Part shown: in pieces, positions 17,340 through 25,454 of the stretch
Layout: every line of letters begins with the position of its first letter
Position numbering within the stretch: position 1 is the first letter of the stretch
Assembly: GCF_030486595.1 (NCBI RefSeq)
Contig: NZ_JAUJZH010000028.1
Span: 44,546-108,545, forward strand
Reading direction: 5' to 3'
DNA: 64,000 nt
DNA from: Variovorax ginsengisoli
GTDB lineage: Bacteria; Pseudomonadota; Gammaproteobacteria; Burkholderiales; Burkholderiaceae_C
Made by a program: the position numbers and the translations under genes
The notes under the pieces: model-generated
The model's database searches: none
What the model was told of the DNA's origin: nothing
The model's input: only the letters and a program-made list of their open reading frames with translations

Positions 17340-18194
17340 ATGAAGATTTCTGAAACGACGAGCTTTCCGCATCCAGTGCTCGCACCTTGGTCGACGGACA
17401 TTGCCGGCGCAACGATTGCAACCGAGATCAGTTTTCGCGAGGAACGCGATGAGAATCGGGTGTCGATACACTGCGCTGCGGCAATGGATCAACCTGACAT
17501 TCTCAGGTTGATTCAAGAAGGCTCCGCAACGTTCGGCTGCTACATCCGGTGTCAGGAGACTGGACTGCGCCGCCTTCAACATTTTGGGTTTCCGTCGGGC
17601 GTGCAGCACTTTGCTCCCGGTGCGCTCTTGGGCAATGTGCAGTTGCGGCCGATGGTGTGGTCCACCAGCCGCATTGCCGGGTACAAGCCTCAAGGTGCGC
17701 ACGCTGAATTCAGTGAAGGCTCCGAAATCGAATCGGGACAGATCCTTGCACTAGACGATGAGCAGGTCATCGAGGTCACACGCCCCCCGCTTCCGTCCAT
17801 CGAGTCCGTTTTCGAGATCATCTCGTCCGACGAGATCACTGAGGGCAAGTTCGATATCGATACCCAGTCTGATCGCATCATCGTGCGCATGGGCGAGAGG
17901 ACTTACCAATTGGTTCAGTCTCTCAGATTGACTGACGACGCGACTCGTGCCGTCGTGATGAACAGCCTGTTCGTGCCGATTGTGATGCAGGTTCTCGATC
18001 AGCTGTCGGAAGGCTACGAGCCCTTCGAACAATACCGATGGCTTCACCCTTTCCGTGCGAGATGCGAACTTGTCCGCGTTGACGTGAAGAAGCCTGACCT
18101 CTTGACGGATGCTCAGCGCCTTTTGGAGCAGCCCTTTGCCTCGTTGGCTGCCTTGGTTTACGAGGAGGACTCTGTCGATGTCGCAACCGCTTAA
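17340..18194 (+). CDS. Unknown protein, third gene of the paraMORC module
   Basis: This 284-residue protein starts one base after the ATPase stop and overlaps the next gene by 17 bases, so it belongs to the same transcript. I recognise no domain. The N-terminal half is beta-rich (TFGCYIRCQETG); the C-terminal half is helical and acidic (YEPFEQYRWLHPF). By position it is probably a structural or adaptor subunit of the module. Confidence 0.7.
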   Translation: MKISETTSFPHPVLAPWSTDIAGATIATEISFREERDENRVSIHCAAAMDQPDILRLIQEGSATFGCYIRCQETGLRRLQHFGFPSGVQHFAPGALLGNVQLRPMVWSTSRIAGYKPQGAHAEFSEGSEIESGQILALDDEQVIEVTRPPLPSIESVFEIISSDEITEGKFDIDTQSDRIIVRMGERTYQLVQSLRLTDDATRAVVMNSLFVPIVMQVLDQLSEGYEPFEQYRWLHPFRARCELVRVDVKKPDLLTDAQRLLEQPFASLAALVYEEDSVDVATA

Positions 18195-18927
18195 GCTGCT
18201 CTCGGCAGCCACCGTCGATCGACTCTTGAATGAACGCGAAGCCAACTTGGACCGGTACAGCGCGGGCGATTTTTCCGATATTGAACGGGAGAGTGGGTGG
18301 GCTATTGAAACGACCGTTGCGCGCTGGGACTCGAGCTTGGCGGCGGAACTGGACCCGGCAGGCGCTCCAGAGGCTGAGATTAAGAACTCGCTGTTGATCT
18401 ACAGAGGGCTTGAGGGCATGACCCCAGCATTGGCTAGGGACGAGCGGATTTGGGCCCGCCTATGCCATGTCGAATGTTTGCAGTACGCCCGCAAACGCTG
18501 GTTGCGTGGAGGTGAAAAACTGGGCGATCAGGTTCGTCTGCACTTTTTCGCCCCGGGCTTTACGGGGTGCCGCGACGACAATGCGATTGGCCGGCTATGG
18601 TGGAACGGTCACATCGCTGCGCTCGCGTGCCCTGATGATATTGAATTCGGGCTGAAACGACTGCTGGCGAGAGCGAACATCCGACTGCAGGTGATCGATC
18701 GGGCCGACACCGCGTTTCGCCAGCCGCTTCTCAGTGGCATTGTTCGCCTGCTTGACGACGAGTGGTTCACAACTTACGACGCCGCTGTAGCTGACTTCAT
18801 GTTTGAGGTCAACAAGCGTAGTGGAGGCATCATCTTCGAGGCACTGAAGACCGAGGAAATCGACATCCACCTAGGTCAGTGCTTGGGCATCGCCAAAGCC
18901 CGCCGGACTGCGGCGGCGCCTGCGTGA
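18178..18927 (+). CDS. Probable DUF6339-type protein, fourth gene of the paraMORC module
   Basis: This 249-residue protein has the segment LLIYRGLEGMTPALARDERIWARLCHVE, then ARKRWL and a C-terminal FMFEVNKRSGG. I associate this pattern with DUF6339, a family of unknown role found beside defence ATPases; that assignment is from memory and moderate. A GAGGAGG ribosome site lies inside the previous gene. No nuclease motif is obvious, so the effector of the module is unclear. Confidence 0.65.
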   Translation: MSQPLKLLSAATVDRLLNEREANLDRYSAGDFSDIERESGWAIETTVARWDSSLAAELDPAGAPEAEIKNSLLIYRGLEGMTPALARDERIWARLCHVECLQYARKRWLRGGEKLGDQVRLHFFAPGFTGCRDDNAIGRLWWNGHIAALACPDDIEFGLKRLLARANIRLQVIDRADTAFRQPLLSGIVRLLDDEWFTTYDAAVADFMFEVNKRSGGIIFEALKTEEIDIHLGQCLGIAKARRTAAAPA

Positions 18928-19356
18928 TGTCTCAATCCGGTGAGTGGCCCCGGGAACTGACTCGAAAATTGAGGGGTTCGGATTTCGTGGCTTGGCGTTC
19001 ACGAGCGTCCGAGCTCAAGCGTGTGGCGCAGTTTTTGGGCATTTGACGAGATTCGCCAGTGCATGGTGGGCACCCTCCAGGCGGAGGAAATCGCACTGGG
19101 CGCAAAGCAGCGGGCAGACAAGACCGATGCGACTAGAGCGCACAGCCTATCGTGAAGAGTTCGGGCTCGCGATCGACTGCGAGACGCCTGACGGGCGCTC
19201 GGCTGTTGAAAGAAGCTCTGGCGGCCCACAGCGCGACGCCGCAGTGCACCGCAATGGGTTTGTCATTCCAACGCCTCCGATGTCGACCGTTCCGGCCCAG
19301 ATCGCAGCATCTACTTGCGACGCCGACGGCGCGCCGTAGGAAACTACCGTTCCGGG
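18928..19356. other. Gap between the paraMORC module and the helicase gene
   Basis: About 430 bases lie between convergent genes. Open frames on both strands have unconvincing composition. A stretch near 19130-19220 reads somewhat like protein (MRLERTAYREEFGLAID) and might be a gene remnant, but nothing supports calling it. I see no clear terminator hairpin. Confidence 0.4.
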
Positions 19357-21840
19357 CTACAGCTCCTCACCGGAGAGCGAATGCCCGCTTCCTGTCGTCA
19401 TTTCGTTCGCAGCCTCCAACACCGTCAGCATCTCTGCCACTACCGCAAAGCTCTCTTCACCGTCCCCCAGTTGAACGACGATCGGCTCGAAGCCAAGCTG
19501 GTCGGAGTCCGGCCGCAACGTGATGCGCTCGTGCCGCCAACTGCCATCCTCAGAGGAAACTTTCTCGCTCGCATACAACTTGACGGTAAAGCTTCCTCCC
19601 GTTTCGGGGTCTGAGATGCTTCGATGTTGAACGACAACGACCTTGCCCTGTCGCGTGCCACCCGGATTCCCGCGGAACAGGCACCAAGCCCCGTTCGGAA
19701 TCCGACGGTTCATCGACTCGCCCAGCACCTGCGCGACGAAGAGACCAGGCTGGGGCCGAATCCAGTCGGGCAGGGCCACCCAATCCTGTGCGCCGTCCTC
19801 GAGCACCTGCACATCCGAAAAGGCTCCCGCTGCGAAGCGCAGATCCACGACAGGGGCAGCGGATACCCCAGCGAATCGCTCTTCGTTGGAGACCCTGCGC
19901 AAAGGATGCACGTTCGAGACGGCGGTAGGAGCCGTCTGAACCGAGGCACCGAGGCTCTCGATCGCGTGGACTGCGGCCCTGGAACCCAACCTGCTTCGAA
20001 GATAGTCCGCCAGCGGCGCGTCGGTGCAGTACACATAGCATCCCTTCATGCCACGCGTCATTAGCGTCCGGTAGGTATTCTTGACGATGATGTCGGCCAG
20101 CGCCCGTGCGCTCTCGGCATCCGCCTTCATCATCTTCTTCAGTCCTCTCACCGATTGATCCGAGGACGCTCGTTTCGTCGCGTCGGTCACGATGGCGCCG
20201 TTGCGATACACGAGATCCGGCCCGATGATGACGCCGACGTAGTCGAGCTCGAGCCCCTGGCAGGTGTGGATGCATCCGACCTGCGCAACTGAACCCGGCG
20301 TCACGATCCAAAGACTGCCATCCTTGTCGAGATTCCAGCGACGTCGATAGTCGAAGGCTGACAGTTCGATATCCCAGGCTTCGGGATTCTTTTTGCTCGG
20401 CCACTTCCAGCAATAGCCCGCAACAACGCGCGAGCGATTGTTCGCCTGGTTCTTCAGGGCGATCAGCGCGTGCAGGTCGGCCGGGTTGTCGAAAACGCGG
20501 AAGTCGTAGCTATCTGTCTCGAGGACCGGATTCGCGGTCGGGCGAATGGCAAGGGTATCGTCCAGCCATGCCAAGTAGCCGTCGGAGCCATTGCAGCGGA
20601 ACTGCGAAGAGAGCTGCAGTTCGGTCACTTCAGCCCCGAGTTCGAGCGCCCAGTGACGAAGCTCTTCGGTGTGTCCGATGTCGAGAAGCGTGACGCGTTG
20701 ATCGTCATCGACGAAGAACACCGTACAGCGCGCGGAACGGATCAACTCCTTGACCTGGTTATCGCCGAGGTTGCGATAGAGGCCACTCTTCTCGTTGAGC
20801 CGATGCGCTTCGTCGACGATCAAGGTGTCGTACGTGTCGGCGGCATCGTTGACGAAAGCGCCAGAGCCACTGAACAGATTGCTGATGCGCGTTTTCGTGA
20901 GCGTGCCTGCCAGGCGCGCCTCGTAGACGGCTCGCGGCGCCGCGTTCTTCGAGACGTAGCGTGCGTTTCGCTTCCGGGCGAGGAGGGCGCCGAGCAGGTT
21001 GATGGCGATGACTGACTTGCCCGTTCCCGGTCCGCCCTGGACGATCACGACCTGTTTGCTCTGCGCGGCCCGGGCATCCACCTGCATGATGGTCTCGTGC
21101 ACGACCTTCTGGTCATCGATCAGCACGAACTCCGGCTTGCCCTGCAGCAGCCCGGCAACGCTGTCGATCAGCATCTTCGAAGGTCGGATGCGGCCGTTCT
21201 CGATCGCGTACAGCGCGCCCTTGCTGTCACCATGGCGAACGTGCTCACGGATGAATGCTTGAAGCTTCGCTCTTTCCTGCGCAAGGAACAGCGGTGCGCG
21301 CGCAAGGTGTTCCTTGTAGTGCAGGTGATCGATCTCGCCATCTCGCGGATGGTTGTGGAGGTACGCGCACGGCTGCACCGACATCTCGCCATCCTGCACG
21401 GCAACGTTGAAGTCCTGGAGGTAGGCGGCGTATGACCAAGCCTGGTATGACGGATGCGTACCCTCGGTCTCGCCGGAGCGACCGCCGCGACGCGCCCAGA
21501 CGACGGCGTCCTTGTCGCTGCGCCGAGAGGCGGACCATTGCTTGAGTTCGACGATGATCACCTTCGACCGTGCCGCGGCGTCTTCGCCGGTGATCACGAA
21601 GTCGATCCGCTTCGAGGTTTGCGGCAGCTGGTATTCGATCGCCACCCCTGCATCCGCGGGGATTTCCTCATCCCTCAGCACCTTGGCCATCTCGATCAGC
21701 GAGTTCTTCCACGATCGGATTTCCGATGCGCCAACGTTTCGGCCTGTCGCACTATGAAAGTGTCGGGAGACGACAGCCTCGATGTCATCCCCCCAGGCGT
21801 GTTCCAGGAACTGGGTTTTTGTCGATTGGTAAATGATCAC
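19357..21840 (-). CDS. Nuclease - DUF2075 helicase - S24 peptidase fusion protein
   Basis: This 827-residue protein carries three activities. Residues 1-105 hold a PD-(D/E)XK-like core (KRIDFVITG with Asp80, VIIVELKQW with Glu98 and Lys100). The middle is a DUF2075/Schlafen-group helicase with Walker A GGPGTGKSV near 266, Walker B LIVDEAHRL near 337 and C-terminal HTCQGLELDYVG. The last 160 residues match LexA/UmuD-type S24 peptidases: Ser709 in VLGESMNRRIPNG and Lys754 in SFTVKLYA, with an Ala-Gly bond (671-672) 37 residues before the serine, where these proteins cut themselves. It starts with GTG, 22 bases after the MazG-like gene. Confidence 0.85.
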   Translation of the reverse strand: MIIYQSTKTQFLEHAWGDDIEAVVSRHFHSATGRNVGASEIRSWKNSLIEMAKVLRDEEIPADAGVAIEYQLPQTSKRIDFVITGEDAAARSKVIIVELKQWSASRRSDKDAVVWARRGGRSGETEGTHPSYQAWSYAAYLQDFNVAVQDGEMSVQPCAYLHNHPRDGEIDHLHYKEHLARAPLFLAQERAKLQAFIREHVRHGDSKGALYAIENGRIRPSKMLIDSVAGLLQGKPEFVLIDDQKVVHETIMQVDARAAQSKQVVIVQGGPGTGKSVIAINLLGALLARKRNARYVSKNAAPRAVYEARLAGTLTKTRISNLFSGSGAFVNDAADTYDTLIVDEAHRLNEKSGLYRNLGDNQVKELIRSARCTVFFVDDDQRVTLLDIGHTEELRHWALELGAEVTELQLSSQFRCNGSDGYLAWLDDTLAIRPTANPVLETDSYDFRVFDNPADLHALIALKNQANNRSRVVAGYCWKWPSKKNPEAWDIELSAFDYRRRWNLDKDGSLWIVTPGSVAQVGCIHTCQGLELDYVGVIIGPDLVYRNGAIVTDATKRASSDQSVRGLKKMMKADAESARALADIIVKNTYRTLMTRGMKGCYVYCTDAPLADYLRSRLGSRAAVHAIESLGASVQTAPTAVSNVHPLRRVSNEERFAGVSAAPVVDLRFAAGAFSDVQVLEDGAQDWVALPDWIRPQPGLFVAQVLGESMNRRIPNGAWCLFRGNPGGTRQGKVVVVQHRSISDPETGGSFTVKLYASEKVSSEDGSWRHERITLRPDSDQLGFEPIVVQLGDGEESFAVVAEMLTVLEAANEMTTGSGHSLSGEEL

Positions 21841-21862
21841 GCGTGTTGTCGCCGCGGCGCCT

Positions 21863-22213
21863 TCAGTTCTCGTCGTACTTCTTGCTGCTGCCGCGCGCGC
21901 GGTCGACCGGGTACTTCAGCTCGTTGAGGCTCAGCTTTGCTTGCGCTGCCGCGATCGGATCGATGCCCAGCGCGTTTGTCAGCTGGACCAGGTACAGCAG
22001 GACGTCCGATACTTCTGCCGCCACTGCCTCCAGCTTTTCCTGGGGGAGTGCGCGGCTCTGCTCCTCAGTCATCCACTGGAAGTGTTCAAGCAACTCGCCG
22101 GCCTCCACGATGAGCGCCGACGCGAGGTTTTTTGGCGAATGGAATTGCTGCCATTCGCGATCGTTGGCGAACTTCTGCAGTTGCCGAGAGAGGTCAGCTA
22201 AGGAGTCAGGCAT
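21863..22213 (-). CDS. MazG-like nucleotide pyrophosphohydrolase
   Basis: This 116-residue protein is a compact all-helical MazG relative. The metal-binding motif reads ALIVEAGELLEHFQW, then AEVSDVLLYLVQLTNALG, the usual E-x-x-E ... E-x-x-D pattern. Such enzymes hydrolyse NTPs or dNTPs to monophosphates. It is the first gene of a pair with the helicase-peptidase. The ATG at 22213 starts where the family starts; a TTG upstream would add 14 residues. A role in nucleotide depletion or clean-up during phage attack is an inference. Confidence 0.8.
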   Translation of the reverse strand: MPDSLADLSRQLQKFANDREWQQFHSPKNLASALIVEAGELLEHFQWMTEEQSRALPQEKLEAVAAEVSDVLLYLVQLTNALGIDPIAAAQAKLSLNELKYPVDRARGSSKKYDEN

Positions 22214-22421
22214 GTCTGCTATAGAAATAGTCTTCGAGGACGAACGTTGGATCAAGGATGCAACTGAATTCGGTCGATTATCTGTCGACCAGCCTCAAAA
22301 CAGCCCACCCAAGATTGCTACCCTTGCTGCAGTTCGCCTGCCCATGTCCGAGCTGAAGGTTCTAGCTCCGGGTCACATGGATCAAGTGGCATCTTCACTC
22401 CGCAAGCGCCTCGCTATTTGA
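22212..22421 (+). CDS. Candidate small protein, divergent from the MazG-like gene
   Basis: A 69-codon frame starts at ATG 22212 behind a strong AAGGAG with six-base spacing. The composition is protein-like (IEIVFEDERWIKDA, LAAVRLPMSELKVL). It would overlap the MazG-like start by two bases and end just inside the opposing TPR gene. I recognise no family. The ribosome site is the main support; it may be chance. Confidence 0.35.
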   Translation: MSAIEIVFEDERWIKDATEFGRLSVDQPQNSPPKIATLAAVRLPMSELKVLAPGHMDQVASSLRKRLAI

Positions 22422-23478
22422 CGTTGTTGGCCCAGCCGTATCGAGCAGGGTTCTCTGCCACGAGGAAGGCTCTCATCGCTTCGCGCCTGGTCTTGTCCAA
22501 CCGTCGAAGGATCCCTCGCAGATCCGAGTCAATGGATCGCTCACTGGCGCCTCTGTCCTCCGCTTTGGCGTACCAGTCACGGGCATCGCCGAAGTTTCCG
22601 AGTTCCATGTGCACGGCGCCAAGCAGCGTGCACGGGCGGAAATCCCTGGGTTGTTGCTGGTGGCCTTGCTCTCCCATAACCAGGGCCTCATCCAAGCGGC
22701 CTAGATCGCGCATTCCGCCGCCCCGCGTCGTGCACACGGCGGATCGAATCTTGGGGTCGCGGATCTGGTGGCCGGGCAGGGTATCGAGAAGTTCGACCGC
22801 CGCTGCAGCTTCGCGGCACTTGCGATAGTGGCCGCTGGCGTTGATCGCATGCCACGGGTCCTTGGTGCGCCGGTACTCGCTGGCGAGGAACTTCGCCTCA
22901 ACGAGGTGGTAAGCATCGCGGAGCGCATCGGTGAAGTGCTCATTGGCCCTGGTGTTGAGCCAGACAGCATCATCCTCAGTCAGGCGGCCACCAGCGTCCA
23001 GCCGCTTGATGATGGCCATCATCCGGGGATACAGGGGCTCATCGATGTAGTCCATCCCGTACTTCCTCCGTAGGGCCTGGCTTTTCATCTTGGCGATGTG
23101 CTTGGGATCGCTTTCGAGGGCCTTGCGCGCGGCTTCCTCACTTTTGAGTTGCGTAGCGTATTGATCTCGCCATGCGGCTTCTCTGGCAAGACTCTCGGCC
23201 TCCTTGGCTTCGCGCTCAAGCTCCGCGGCGTGCTGGCGGGACTGTTTCGCGCGAATCGCGGTCGCGGCGTATTCCTCAAAGGGGACCTCGCCGATGGCGA
23301 GCCTGTGCAGATCGATCAGGTCGTGATCCAGCAGGTATCTCAAGGACAGCGTGCTGAGCGGTAGCCCGAGATGCATGCGTTCTAGGATGTTGCTCAAGCG
23401 TGTTGACGGGATCATCGCGCCCGGAATGTCGTTCACGCGAAAGTGGACCGCGATGTCTCGAAGGGTCGAACTGCTCAT
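22414..23478 (-). CDS. Unknown coiled-coil / TPR-like protein
   Basis: This 354-residue protein has an N-terminal globular part, a highly charged coiled coil (about residues 75-125, rich in Ala, Glu, Arg and Lys), and a C-terminal half that looks like degenerate TPR helices (ACLLGAVHMELGNFGDARDWY-like spacing, GRLDEALVMGEQG). No catalytic motif is seen. It is transcribed toward the MazG-like gene with a gap of about 200 bases. It could be a scaffold or cargo of the island. Confidence 0.6.
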   Translation of the reverse strand: MSSSTLRDIAVHFRVNDIPGAMIPSTRLSNILERMHLGLPLSTLSLRYLLDHDLIDLHRLAIGEVPFEEYAATAIRAKQSRQHAAELEREAKEAESLAREAAWRDQYATQLKSEEAARKALESDPKHIAKMKSQALRRKYGMDYIDEPLYPRMMAIIKRLDAGGRLTEDDAVWLNTRANEHFTDALRDAYHLVEAKFLASEYRRTKDPWHAINASGHYRKCREAAAAVELLDTLPGHQIRDPKIRSAVCTTRGGGMRDLGRLDEALVMGEQGHQQQPRDFRPCTLLGAVHMELGNFGDARDWYAKAEDRGASERSIDSDLRGILRRLDKTRREAMRAFLVAENPARYGWANNVK

Positions 23479-23757
23479 AGTGGTTGGCTACTTGGCTCGG
23501 TCAGGGATGTGCGCGAAAAGGTGCTCTCGGTCGACTGTGATCCTAGGCTGCGAGCGCGGCAGAGTCCGCAGCGGCTCGGTACGCTGAGCGACAGCGATGG
23601 ACCCGCGTGGCGTCGGTCGTTGCCGAAACATTGTCTGGGGATGTCGTGGCATGCTGGCCACCGCACAATTCGCGCGCGTCTGGGGTGACTCCAGAAGGCG
23701 GCCGATGAGGAAACGAAAGTGCTGCGCTGACGCCGCATGGCGCGACATGTCATTCCG

Positions 23758-24123
23758 TCAGGGTCCGCTTCTGGCTTTGCTCGGTGCCTTCTCCAACACC
23801 GCCTGGTTCGACCTGCGCAGAGGACCGCCCTTGGACGATGGCGGAACCGTCTCTGTGATGCCTTCAAACAGGACCGAAAGCGTGGTCCCGAGGCAGTAGC
23901 AGATCGATCCCAGAGTGAGTAGCGAGGGATTGATGTAGCCGCATTCGAGCTTGGAAATGCGGGAACGCTCCACCTCGGCTTCGAAGGCGAGCATCACTTG
24001 CGTCTTGCCCGATGCCTTTCGGATGCGTCGCAGGTTTTGCCCCATGGCGATCGTCAGGGGGTTTGGAACGCGGGGCGTCTTCTTGGGTCGACTTCTAGTT
24101 TTCGGGGCTGTTGCGGTCACCAT
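23758..24123 (-). CDS. XRE-family helix-turn-helix regulator
   Basis: This 121-residue protein has a basic leader, then an XRE helix-turn-helix (GQNLRRIRKASGKTQVMLAFEAEVERSRISKLECG, about residues 28-62) and a short tail. It is probably the local repressor at the edge of the defence island. The opposing 409-base region carries an 11-base palindrome that could be its operator. Confidence 0.8.
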   Translation of the reverse strand: MVTATAPKTRSRPKKTPRVPNPLTIAMGQNLRRIRKASGKTQVMLAFEAEVERSRISKLECGYINPSLLTLGSICYCLGTTLSVLFEGITETVPPSSKGGPLRRSNQAVLEKAPSKARSGP

Positions 24124-24532
24124 CGCCTAAGACTCAAGGAATGTGCCTATGGAGGAAACGTCTTAAACGACACATAATGTGAGAGCGTGCTCGCGGGAGC
24201 GCCAGCTTTCACCGCCACATAGGGAATCAAAAGTCCCAGGGAGACAACATGAACCGCACACAGAATTCATCGCTGCCGTAGCGCCGCCGCTAGGCACGGG
24301 CCGTCTTGCAACGCCGCCCGCACATCCTCTACCTCTATCGCGACCGTTGGGCCTCGCGCGCTCGCGCTCGTCTGCCGACAGCGCTCGCGGCTTGACGTCT
24401 CAGGTGTGTCGTCGCCCTTGCCCGCGACTTCCGATCCGCGCACTCGCAGCGGGGCGACTCACGCGTGCTCCGCATCACGTAGTTCCGTGGAGCCCCCGCT
24501 CCGCTTGTTCCATAACCCAGGGAGAAAACTCA
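24124..24532. other. Intergenic region between defence island and catabolic operon
   Basis: About 410 bases separate divergent genes. The left 60 bases are AT-richer and must hold the XRE promoter. The right part returns to high GC with no credible gene; it should hold the catabolic operon promoter, which I could not pin down. This is a plausible boundary of the acquired segment. I see no tRNA gene or obvious attachment repeat. Confidence 0.5.
24171..24181. promoter_or_regulatory. Short palindrome upstream of the XRE gene
   Basis: CACAT-A-ATGTG has perfect five-base arms about 50 bases upstream of the XRE start. Location and symmetry fit an autoregulatory operator. The arms are short, so chance is possible. 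Confidence 0.3.
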
Positions 24533-25417
24533 ATGACCAAGTCCAAAGAAATCTACATATCCTTCGGCGTCGACGTAGACGCCGTATCCGGCTGGCTCGG
24601 CTCCTACGGCGGCCAGGATTCCCCCGACGACATCTCTCGCGGCATGTTCGCTGGCGAGGTCGGCGTGCCCCGGCTGCTGAAGCTCTTCGAGCGCCACGAC
24701 ATCAAGGCCTCGTGGTTCACGCCGGGCCATTCGATCGAGACCTTTCCCACGCAGATGCAGGCGGTGGCCGATGCCGGGCACGAGATCGGCCTGCACGGCT
24801 ACAGCCACGAGAACCCGATCGAGATGACGCCCGCGCAGGAAGAGATCGTGCTCGACAAGAGCATCGAGCTCGTCACCCGCCTCACGGGCAAGCCGCCCAC
24901 CGGCTACGTGGCGCCGTGGTGGGAGTTCAGCCCGGTCAGCAACGAGCTGCTGGTCAAGAAGGGCATCAAGTACGACCACAGCCTGATGCATCACGACTTC
25001 CATCCCTACTACGTGCGCGTCGGCGACAAGTGGACCAACATCGACTACACCCAGCATCCCGATGCCTGGATGAAGCCGTTGCAGCGCGGCGTCGAGACCG
25101 ACCTGGTCGAGATCCCCGCCAGCTGGTACCTCGACGACCTGCCGCCGATGATGTTCATCAAGAAGTCGCCCAACAGCCACGGCTACGTGAACCCGCGCGA
25201 CGTCGAGCAGATGTGGCGCGACCAGTTCGACTGGGTGTATCGCGAGATGGACTACGCGGTGTTCCCGATCACGCTGCACCCCGACGTCTCGGGCCACCCG
25301 CAGGTGCTGCTGATGCTCGAACGCCTGATCGCGCACTTCCAGGCCTTTCCGGGCGTGCGCTTCGCGACCTACGACCAGGTCGCGGACGACTTCCTGCGCC
25401 GCCAGCCGCGCGCCTGA
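24533..25417 (+). CDS. NodB-fold hydrolase (polysaccharide deacetylase / cyclic imidase-like)
   Basis: This 294-residue protein has the carbohydrate-esterase-4 fold signature: FGVDVDA for the metal-binding Asp pair and GLHGYSHEN for the two metal-binding His. It has no signal peptide, so it is cytoplasmic, unlike cell-wall deacetylases. Its size and N-terminus resemble the PuuE/cyclic-imide-hydrolase branch that opens ring amides. In an operon with a transporter, hydratase and CoA-transferase, a catabolic amidohydrolase is more likely than a polysaccharide enzyme. A GGAGA ribosome site supports the start. Confidence 0.8.
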   Translation: MTKSKEIYISFGVDVDAVSGWLGSYGGQDSPDDISRGMFAGEVGVPRLLKLFERHDIKASWFTPGHSIETFPTQMQAVADAGHEIGLHGYSHENPIEMTPAQEEIVLDKSIELVTRLTGKPPTGYVAPWWEFSPVSNELLVKKGIKYDHSLMHHDFHPYYVRVGDKWTNIDYTQHPDAWMKPLQRGVETDLVEIPASWYLDDLPPMMFIKKSPNSHGYVNPRDVEQMWRDQFDWVYREMDYAVFPITLHPDVSGHPQVLLMLERLIAHFQAFPGVRFATYDQVADDFLRRQPRA

Positions 25418-25454
25418 TCGCCACGACCACCACCCGAAGTAGCGATGCACCCAC

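Noticed and set aside
18944..19339. Possible gene of 131 codons after the DUF6339-like gene
   Set aside because: No ribosome site, uneven composition, and competing frames on the other strand; noted only as a possible remnant.
1..24200. CRISPR array or integrase-marked mobile element in the defence island
   Set aside because: No regularly spaced repeats, recombinase, transposase or tRNA attachment site were seen.
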